Positions 49,939 to 56,374 of a DNA stretch of 60,074 bases are shown piece after piece. Both the position numbers and the translations under genes were made by a program. The number at the start of each line of letters is the position of its first letter. The stretch's first letter is position 1. The notes beneath the pieces are model-generated. The model made no database searches. It was not told the origin of the DNA and saw only the letters and a list, made by a program, of their open reading frames with translations. Where the stretch lies: assembly GCA_023665825.1 (NCBI GenBank), contig JAMPDE010000001.1:578724-638797 (forward strand), given 5' to 3'. Source of the stretch: Alistipes senegalensis (GTDB taxonomy: Bacteria; Bacteroidota; Bacteroidia; Bacteroidales; Rikenellaceae).

Positions 49939-51599
49939 TTCTTCGTCGTGTCTTGCGTCGTCGTGATGCGGCGATACGCGGCCGTGTCGAGCAGCAGGGC
50001 TTTCGCGCGGGCCACCTCCTTGTCATCGGCCAGCGAATGGGCGATGACGCCCGCCGTGTAGCCGTGCCGCAGGACGATGTCGCGGTTGAGCGAGGCGATG
50101 ATCTGCTGGCGGTAGGTTTCCAGATTGGTCTGCGTATCGTCTTTCAGTTCGGCCTCCATGCGTTCCAGCTGTTCCGTCACCGCTCCGAAACGGTCGTTCG
50201 CGGCGGCTTCGCGCAGGGTTTTCAGCGCGCGCCGCGTGTCCGATTCATAGGGTACCTCCTTGTCTTTCATGAACTCCGCGAAATCGGCGTAGTCGGCCTC
50301 CGTCATCGTGAAGTTCGCTAAATCGGCCGGTGCTTCGGGGTGGCGGCGCGTGTAGTCGTCGCCGAAATCGTCGATGAAGCCCAGTGCATAGAGCGTCGCC
50401 GCGAACCGGCTGATGTATTCCGGTTCGGTGCGGACGTCGGGCATGATGCCGCCCCCGTCGTAGACCTTGCGGCCCGCGCGGGTCGCGAACTCCGAAATCA
50501 GCGAATCGGGCACCGTGTGCACCGAGCCCTGTTGCGAGTGCGAGTAGTCGACGGCTTGGATGCAGCGGCCCGACGGGATGTAGTATTTGGCGGTCGTGAG
50601 TTTCAGCATCGTGTTGTAACCCAAAGATTTGGGCGATTGTACCAGTCCCTTGCCGAAACTGCGTTGTCCGACGAGTACCGCACGGTCGAGGTCTTGCAGC
50701 GCTCCGGCCAGAATCTCCGACGACGAGGCCGAATTGCCGTTGATGAGCACCGCCAGCGGCAGGTCGGGCAGCACGGGTTCCGATGCGGTGCGGTAGGTCT
50801 GTTTCGACTCTTCGGTGCGCCCTTTCGTGCTCACCACTTCGGTGCCTTTCGGGACGAACAGTCCCAGAATTTTGACCGCTTCCTGCATGATGCCGCCCCC
50901 GTTCGACCGGTAGTCGAGCACCAGCCCCTGCAGGTCGCCCTCGTTGCGCAACTTCGCGACGGCCGCCTGCATCTCGTCGGCGCTACCCTCCGTGAAATCG
51001 CTGTGGCGGATGTAGCCGATGCCGTCGCCGAGCCAGCCGACGTATGGCACGCCCGGAATGGCGATACGTTCGCGTCGGATGGCGACGGTCTCTTCGCGCC
51101 CGTCCAAGTGGCGCACCGTGACTTTCACCTTGCTGCCCGGCTCGCCTTTGAGCCGTTTGGAGACCTCTTCGGTCGTGAATCCGGCGGCCGACTGGCCGTC
51201 GATAGCCAGAATCACATCGCCGATTTTCAGTCCGGCACGGGCTGCCGGCGAGTTTTCATAGGGTTGTGCGATGCGCACGTAGTCCTCTTTCTGCCGGATG
51301 AGCGAGCCCACGCCGCCGTATTTGCCGGTCGTGAGCACCTCGAAATCGGACATGCCCGATTCGGGGATGAATTCGGTATAGGGGTCGAGGTCTCGCACCA
51401 TGCCTTCGGCCGCGCCCGACATCAGCACGTCGGGGTCGACGTGGTCGACATAGTTGAGCGACAGTTCGCGCATCATGTTGACCAGCAGCTCCATGTTGCG
51501 GCCCAGCCCGAAGTCGTTGCGGCCGGCGAAAATCGTGCAGAGGGCGACGGCACCCAAGACGGCCGCTGCCAAGAGGTATTTTTTCAATTTCGCAAACAT
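49935..51599 (-). CDS. S41 family C-terminal processing peptidase
   Basis: A 554-residue exported serine protease of the CtpA/Tsp family. After an N-terminal signal anchor (YLLAAAVLGAVALCTIFAG) come the MMRELSLNYVDHVDPDVLMSGA helix, a PDZ domain (YGGVGSLIRQKEDYVRIAQP to KVTVRHLDG, about 90-180) and the peptidase core with YIRHSDFTEG, DYRSNGGG, the catalytic Ser in NGNSASSSEI and Lys in GQRSFGKGLVQ. The C-terminal 150 residues are helical. Two starts are possible (51599 and 51623); the first is preceded by GAGAAAAAG and gives a normal signal. Confidence 0.93.
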   Translation of the reverse strand: MFAKLKKYLLAAAVLGAVALCTIFAGRNDFGLGRNMELLVNMMRELSLNYVDHVDPDVLMSGAAEGMVRDLDPYTEFIPESGMSDFEVLTTGKYGGVGSLIRQKEDYVRIAQPYENSPAARAGLKIGDVILAIDGQSAAGFTTEEVSKRLKGEPGSKVKVTVRHLDGREETVAIRRERIAIPGVPYVGWLGDGIGYIRHSDFTEGSADEMQAAVAKLRNEGDLQGLVLDYRSNGGGIMQEAVKILGLFVPKGTEVVSTKGRTEESKQTYRTASEPVLPDLPLAVLINGNSASSSEILAGALQDLDRAVLVGQRSFGKGLVQSPKSLGYNTMLKLTTAKYYIPSGRCIQAVDYSHSQQGSVHTVPDSLISEFATRAGRKVYDGGGIMPDVRTEPEYISRFAATLYALGFIDDFGDDYTRRHPEAPADLANFTMTEADYADFAEFMKDKEVPYESDTRRALKTLREAAANDRFGAVTEQLERMEAELKDDTQTNLETYRQQIIASLNRDIVLRHGYTAGVIAHSLADDKEVARAKALLLDTAAYRRITTTQDTTKK

Positions 51600-51652
51600 C
51601 TTTTTCTCTGTGTTAGGAGGCATCGCGGTTTTGTCGGCCGTCCGGTGCCGGT

Positions 51653-52108
51653 TCAGCGTGCGTCGTCGTAGCTTGCATAGGCGTCCCAACGGTACAGGAC
51701 GCGGTATACGCCGTTGCGGTGGCCTTCGATGCGGAGCCGGTCGCCTTGCGGCACCGCCCGGATTTCGTCGTCGAACAGCATCCGCAGCCGATGCAGGAAA
51801 GTGCGCGGGCGGAAGGTCATCGTGCCGTCCGGAGCTTCTCCGATAAGTTCGTATCCGGCCTTGCGGAACGCATCGAGTGCGGTCTGCTTGCCCTCTTGCG
51901 CGAGGTCGCACGCAACGAGCCGGGCGACGAACGTCAGTTTCGGATAGACTGCGGCGAGAAGGGCGAGCATGCCGAACAACGCGGCGAACCGGTGCCAGTC
52001 GTTCCACTCGGCGGCGGCCATGCCGGTCGCGACCATTGCGACAATCAACAACAACGCCAATACGCTGGCGGCGCAAAAGAATTTTACGGAACGGACGAAG
52101 TAATTCAT
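51653..52108 (-). CDS. Small membrane protein, unrecognised
   Basis: A 151-residue protein of no family I recognise. Two hydrophobic helices (about 8-33 and 42-65) are followed by a soluble domain of about 85 residues with alternating strands (KAGYELIGEAPDGTMTFRP, RLRIEGHRNGVYRVLYRW), a fold that might resemble a small PH-like barrel. It overlaps the ispH end by four bases and precedes the S41 protease gene by 53 bases, so it is part of the same chain. Confidence 0.75.
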   Translation of the reverse strand: MNYFVRSVKFFCAASVLALLLIVAMVATGMAAAEWNDWHRFAALFGMLALLAAVYPKLTFVARLVACDLAQEGKQTALDAFRKAGYELIGEAPDGTMTFRPRTFLHRLRMLFDDEIRAVPQGDRLRIEGHRNGVYRVLYRWDAYASYDDAR

Positions 52109-52980
52109 CGTTTTTCTACCTTATTTATTTCACCGACTGCATCGGCGACCTGTTGCATCAGCCACTTCGGGGTCGACGTCGCGCCGCAGATGCCGACCGA
52201 TTGCACGCCCTCGAACCATGCAGGGTCGATTTCCGACGGTTCTTCGATCTGGCGGCTGCACGGATTGGCCTGCCGGCACACCTCGAACAGCACCTTGCCG
52301 TTCGACGACTTGCGCCCCGAAACGAATAGCACCGCATCGAACCGTCGGGCGAATTCGGCCAGATGCTGTTCGCGTCCCGACACCTGCCGGCAAATCGTAT
52401 CGTCCAGCCGCACCTGCTCGGGGTCGGCCGCCCGCCGGCGCATCTCCTCGCCTAACTCGCGGAACAGCGCGATGCTCTGCGTCGTCTGCGACAGAAAGTA
52501 GATCGGCCGCCCGAAGTCGATGCCCTCCAAATCCTGCCGTCCCTCGATGACGAGCGTCGGCTCGCCGACCTGCCCCGTCAGCCCCACCACTTCGGCGTGG
52601 CCGCGTTTGCCCAGTATCACCACTTGCCCCCCGACCGGACGCATCCGTTCGTGGGCATGCTTCACCCGTTTCTGCAACCGCGCCACGACCGGACACGTGG
52701 CGTCGATGACTTCAATGCCCAGTTCCCGCGCCGCCGCATAGGTCGTCGGCGGTTCGCCGTGCGCCCGAATGAACAGCCGGCAGCCGCCCAGACGGGTCAT
52801 GTCGTCGTGCGTGACGGTGTGCAGGCCCAGTTGTTCCAACCGCTGCACTTCGATGCGGTTGTGTACGATGTCGCCGAGCGAATAGACCGTGCCGCCATCG
52901 GCAAGCGCTTTTTCAGCCTCCGTAATCGCCCGGACGACGCCGAAGCAGAAACCCGATTTATCGTCGATCTCGATGCGCAT
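52105..52980 (-). CDS. ispH: 4-Hydroxy-3-methylbut-2-enyl diphosphate reductase
   Basis: Last step of the non-mevalonate isoprenoid pathway, giving isopentenyl and dimethylallyl diphosphate. The 291-residue protein has the three cluster-binding cysteines (Cys12 in SGFCFGVVRAI, one in DATCPVVARLQ and one in SVGICGATSTPKWL), with the conserved His and Glu in RAHGEPPTTY, GKRGHAEVVG and SQTTQS. It overlaps cmk by 23 bases. UppS at 11415 uses the end product. Confidence 0.97.
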   Translation of the reverse strand: MRIEIDDKSGFCFGVVRAITEAEKALADGGTVYSLGDIVHNRIEVQRLEQLGLHTVTHDDMTRLGGCRLFIRAHGEPPTTYAAARELGIEVIDATCPVVARLQKRVKHAHERMRPVGGQVVILGKRGHAEVVGLTGQVGEPTLVIEGRQDLEGIDFGRPIYFLSQTTQSIALFRELGEEMRRRAADPEQVRLDDTICRQVSGREQHLAEFARRFDAVLFVSGRKSSNGKVLFEVCRQANPCSRQIEEPSEIDPAWFEGVQSVGICGATSTPKWLMQQVADAVGEINKVEKR

Positions 52981-53668
52981 GCAGCTGTTCCATAAACCAC
53001 GCCATCTGTTCGTCGACAGTCATGCGGCTGTTGTCCAGCACGACGGCATCTTCGGCTTGGCGCAGGGGCGACACCGCGCGGCTCGAATCGGCTTTGTCGC
53101 GTTCGCGGACGTTGCGTTCGATCTCTTCCAGCGACACGTCGTCGCCTTTCGCCTGCAGCTCGTCGTAGCGGCGGCGGGCCCGTACCGCCGGGTCGGCCGT
53201 CATGAAAATTTTCAGTTCGGCATCGGGAAACACCACCGTGCCGATGTCGCGGCCGTCCATCACCACGCCGCGTTGGCGGCCCATCTCCTGCTGCATGGCG
53301 ACCAATTTCCGCCGCACGGCCGGAATCGCGCTCACGCCGCTCACGCAGTTGCTCACCTCGATGGTGCGTATCTTGCCCTCGACCAGATCGCCGTTGACGT
53401 AGATGTCGCTCGCGCCGCGTTCGGGATTGAACCGGAACGTGATGACGATTTCGTCCAGCAGCCGCACGACGGCCTCTTCGTCGATCATGCCCGACCGGAT
53501 GGCCCCGTGCTCCTGTGCGTAGAGCGTCACGGCGCGGTACATCGCGCCCGTGTCGATGAAGATATAGCCCAGCCGCGCGGCGATGCGTTTGGCGAAGGTG
53601 CTTTTGCCGCACGACGAATGGCCGTCGATGGCTATGACGATTTTGGGTTGTTGCTTAATGTCCGACAT
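52958..53668 (-). CDS. cmk: Cytidylate kinase
   Basis: Phosphorylates CMP and dCMP. The 236-residue protein shows the P-loop GHSSCGKST at 16-24, the FIDTGAMYRAVTLYA segment, MDGRDIGTVVFPDAELKIFMTA and DKADSSRAVSPLRQAEDAVVLD, standard for Cmk. The end of the gene is read in a different frame from the first 23 bases of ispH, a long overlap that suggests coupled translation. Confidence 0.96.
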   Translation of the reverse strand: MSDIKQQPKIVIAIDGHSSCGKSTFAKRIAARLGYIFIDTGAMYRAVTLYAQEHGAIRSGMIDEEAVVRLLDEIVITFRFNPERGASDIYVNGDLVEGKIRTIEVSNCVSGVSAIPAVRRKLVAMQQEMGRQRGVVMDGRDIGTVVFPDAELKIFMTADPAVRARRRYDELQAKGDDVSLEEIERNVRERDKADSSRAVSPLRQAEDAVVLDNSRMTVDEQMAWFMEQLHAHRDRR

Positions 53669-54332
53669 TGGGAAAAATATCGAAAAAGGTGGATAGTATG
53701 GTGTAAACGCCTAACAGTCCGATGAGCAGGCCCGCCACGTGGTTGATCGTGAGCATGTGGCGCGGGCGGAACCGGCGGCGGAAGAGGTTGATGACGAACG
53801 CCAGCAGCGTCCACCACGCGACCGCGCCGCCGAAGAATCCGGCGATGGTGAAGAACGCCAGCAGCAGGCCGTTGAACCCGTTGCCGGTCATGTCGGCACC
53901 CGAAATTTTGAAAATGGCGAAGAACGTGAGGATGTAGGGGATCACCAGCACGAAATTGGCGAGGGTCAGCCCGAAAATCGACGCGAAATTCTGCCACAGC
54001 GAAGTCTTTCCGGCGCGGTTGCGGCGGATCTGCGGCACGGGGTTCTGCGAGAAGATGTAGACCCCGAAGATGACGACCAGAATGCCGGCGACGACGCGCA
54101 GCAGCGTGCTGTACTGTTCGATGCTGGCTTGGAGCAGCGAGTAGAAAAAGAGCGCGAACATGGCCATGAACGTATCGGCGCAGGCGACGCCCAGCCCCGA
54201 AACGATGCCGGCCCTGCGGCTTTTGGAGAGCGTGCGCTGGATGCACAGCACCGCGACGGGGCCGACGGTGATCGACGCCGCGATGCCGACATAGATGCCG
54301 CGAAACAACGCTTCGACAAATTCAAATCCCAT
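53655..54332 (-). CDS. LysE/RhtB family transporter
   Basis: A 225-residue inner-membrane protein with six hydrophobic segments, beginning GIYVGIAASITVGPVAVLCIQRTLSKSRR, whose GPVAVLCIQRTL is the conserved first loop of the family. Members export amino acids or related compounds; the substrate is unknown. It is the first gene of the ten-gene minus-strand chain down to yidD and overlaps cmk by 14 bases. Confidence 0.85.
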   Translation of the reverse strand: MGFEFVEALFRGIYVGIAASITVGPVAVLCIQRTLSKSRRAGIVSGLGVACADTFMAMFALFFYSLLQASIEQYSTLLRVVAGILVVIFGVYIFSQNPVPQIRRNRAGKTSLWQNFASIFGLTLANFVLVIPYILTFFAIFKISGADMTGNGFNGLLLAFFTIAGFFGGAVAWWTLLAFVINLFRRRFRPRHMLTINHVAGLLIGLLGVYTILSTFFDIFPNVGH

Positions 54333-54364
54333 AAACGATCGTCCGCAGGTGCGGATTTAGGAAA

Positions 54365-54372
54365 CAAAGGTA
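54365..54372 (-). promoter_or_regulatory. -7 box for the lysE-like to yidD chain
   Basis: TACCTTTG on the minus strand, 32 bases before the transporter ATG. It would drive the whole 8.3-kb chain unless internal promoters exist; none was found. Confidence 0.5.
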
Positions 54373-54620
54373 CTCAAAAATTTCCGATTCGGGGAGCCGT
54401 ATGTCCGAAAAATGCGACTTTTTATTAAGGGGTAGTGCATCTCGTGAGGCCGGATAGATACCGGATAGATGCCGGCACGGGTATCGGAAAAAATTTCGGC
54501 ACGGATTCCGGGGAACGGGCATCGGAAACGAATCCCGGAACGGCTGTTGCGGCATGGAAAATGTTGATAAATAAATAAAAACTTTGCGCGGGATGCGGCG
54601 CATCGGGGGTGCGGAACCCT
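54373..54620. other. Non-coding divergent spacer
   Basis: A 248-base stretch with no plausible gene. It contains a short tandem motif (CCGGATAGAT repeated with a one-base change around 54455-54480), several dispersed CCGG/GGCAC words, a TTTTTATTAAGG string at 54418 that may be a relic of the dispersed repeat, and an A/T-rich patch (54563-54580). Confidence 0.5.
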
Positions 54621-54628
54621 TATTTTTG
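54621..54628 (+). promoter_or_regulatory. -7 box for the DUF3467 gene
   Basis: TATTTTTG on the plus strand, 29 bases before the ATG at 54658. A TTTG occurs at 54583 but is too far away for a normal -33 element. Confidence 0.5.
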
Positions 54629-54657
54629 CAGGCATCAAACGAATCATTCACAACAGT

Positions 54658-54963
54658 ATGGCGGAAATGAAACAGTTCGGACTCGATGTCGAGTTGAGCG
54701 GCGAGGTGGCGCAGGGGCATTACTCCAATCTGGCCATTATTTCGCATTCGTCGTCGGAGTTCATCATCGACTTTGCGACGGTGTTGCCCGGCGTGGAGAA
54801 AGCCCGGGTCAAAAGCCGCATCATTCTGACGCCCGAACATGCGAAACGGCTGTTGCGGTCGTTGCAGGAGAATATCGTGCGTTACGAATCGACGATGGGC
54901 AAAATCGAGATTCCTTCGCCGCAGCCCGCCCCCGACGGCGGCCCCAAAATGGGGCAGGCGTAA
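54658..54963 (+). CDS. DUF3467 family protein
   Basis: A 101-residue cytoplasmic protein with the family core: GHYSNLAIISHSSSEFIIDFA, RVKSRIILTPEHAKRLLRSLQENI and a variable Pro-rich tail. The family is widespread in Bacteroidetes and of unknown function. It stands alone on the plus strand, with its stop 15 bases from the converging membrane-protein gene. Confidence 0.88.
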   Translation: MAEMKQFGLDVELSGEVAQGHYSNLAIISHSSSEFIIDFATVLPGVEKARVKSRIILTPEHAKRLLRSLQENIVRYESTMGKIEIPSPQPAPDGGPKMGQA

Positions 54964-54978
54964 ACGGCCGACCGGCGG

Positions 54979-55554
54979 TCAGGCCTCGTTGATGTTCCGC
55001 AGGGCCGTTTCCAGTTCTTCGATGTCTTGCAACATGCGGCAGAAAATGCAGACTCCCAGCGGTATGCCGATGCACAGCCCGACACCGAATGCGTAGAACC
55101 ATTCCGGCCGGTTCAGTTCCCACTGGTGGAGTGCGAGCGTGCCGAGCAGCAGTACGGCCAGCGTTGCGTTGATAGCAACACCCCGCAAAAAACAGCGGCG
55201 CAGCCGGACTACGGCGGCGCAGGTGTCGCGCAGCGAATGGGCCGCAGGGTCGATTTCCCGCAGGAGTCCGCGCAGACGGCCGATGCGCAAAAGCACCGTT
55301 GCGACGAATATCCCCGCCAGCATCCACCCGACATAGCGTACCGTCGGATCGCCGCCTTGAAGTTGCGGAAGCAGCTGTAAAGGGAGTGTTGCCGCGATGA
55401 TGCCGATGATGCGCCAGCGGCGATGCAGCCGTTGCATCGAGGTTCGCATCTTTCCGGTGGCGACGCGGGCGGTCATCCGTTCCCAGTCGGTCTCCGAATG
55501 GTTGTTGCAGGCGTTGCATGCGCGCCATGAATTTCGTAAGTTTTCCAGTTCCAT
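54979..55554 (-). CDS. Membrane protein paired with the ECF sigma factor (putative anti-sigma)
   Basis: A 191-residue protein with a soluble N-terminus of about 45 residues (NLRNSWRACNACNNHSETDWERMTAR) and four transmembrane helices (roughly 48-66, 75-92, 125-142 and 152-172), ending in a helical tail. No family was recognised. Its place 45 bases after an ECF sigma gene and the cytosolic N-terminus suggest an anti-sigma role (inference from position only). The Cys and His in the N-terminal segment could bind zinc as in some anti-sigma domains, but the HxxxCxxC pattern is not present. Confidence 0.65.
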   Translation of the reverse strand: MELENLRNSWRACNACNNHSETDWERMTARVATGKMRTSMQRLHRRWRIIGIIAATLPLQLLPQLQGGDPTVRYVGWMLAGIFVATVLLRIGRLRGLLREIDPAAHSLRDTCAAVVRLRRCFLRGVAINATLAVLLLGTLALHQWELNRPEWFYAFGVGLCIGIPLGVCIFCRMLQDIEELETALRNINEA

Positions 55555-55599
55555 AATCGTTTTTGTTTTTCGGGGTCGGATATCGGTTTCGTGTGCGGT

Positions 55600-56100
55600 T
55601 CAGTGCGCGGCCTGTTCACACAGCTTCAGCCGGATGCGCCGGATTTTCGTCGCGACGGTGTTGCGGCCCAGTCCGGTGATGCCGGCGATTTCGTCGTAGG
55701 GCACTTCGTCCAGCCAGAGCAGGATAATGGCTTTTTCGATCGGGTCGAGCCGGTCGATCAGCAGGCGGAGTTGCTGCAATTGTTCGGCATGGTCGTCATT
55801 GTCGGCCGGCAGCGAGGTGCAACAGTCCAGCGAAAGCGTGTCGCGATGCCGCCGTTCGCGCCGGTAGCAGGAGATGCAGGTATTCAGACAGATGCGATAG
55901 ACCCACGAAGTCGTTCGGCTGCGGCCCTCGAAACGACCGAGCCCGCGCCATAGGTTGATCAGAATTTCTTGATAGAGGTCGTCGAATTCGGCGGAGGTGC
56001 GGGCGTAGAGCCAGCAAATTTTAGCGATGAGCGGCCGATGTTCGCGGACGAACTGCTCGAAATCGGACGCAGGGTAGGAGCGGGCATGGTGCGAATCCAT
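55600..56100 (-). CDS. ECF-type sigma-70 factor
   Basis: A 166-residue alternative sigma factor. Region 2 is seen in FEQFVREHRPLIAKICWLYA, FDDLYQEILINLWRGLGRFEGRSRTTSWVYRICLNTC, and region 4 in LIDRLDPIEKAIILLWLDEVPYDEIAGITGLGRNTVATKIRR. The two are joined by a short linker. It is followed by a membrane protein that may hold it inactive. Target promoters are not known. Confidence 0.9.
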   Translation of the reverse strand: MDSHHARSYPASDFEQFVREHRPLIAKICWLYARTSAEFDDLYQEILINLWRGLGRFEGRSRTTSWVYRICLNTCISCYRRERRHRDTLSLDCCTSLPADNDDHAEQLQQLRLLIDRLDPIEKAIILLWLDEVPYDEIAGITGLGRNTVATKIRRIRLKLCEQAAH

Positions 56101-56151
56101 TTTCAGAGTCGGTTTTTACTCATTAGACGCACCGGTTCCGAAAAAGTTTCA

Positions 56152-56374
56152 TTTTTATTAGCGCTACGGACGGGCGTGGGGTTTCGGATAGTTAGGAAGC
56201 GCACTCGCCCAATGAAAAAAGACAGCGGCTCTTCGAGCCGCGCGGGCCGCAGCCTCCGGCGGCGGAGGCCCGCCACTGGCGTGTCGGTCTCTCCGCAGGC
56301 TGCGTCTCGCTTTTATGAGTCAGTGCGCTTCCGACCGTCTGAAACCGTAAAACTTTCCGTAGCCCTAATAAAAA
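56152..56374. repeat. Full dispersed repeat element with inverted ends and GC-rich core
   Basis: The left end (56152-56211) reads TTTTTATTAGCGCTACGG and the right end (56317-56374) is the inverted version. Between them are GCGGCTC-TTC-GAGCCGC (56225-56241) and GCCTCC/GGAGGC (56252-56269). The core matches that of 15436-15495 in the opposite orientation. The right end supplies the last codons and stop of the patatin-like gene. No coding capacity. Confidence 0.8.
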
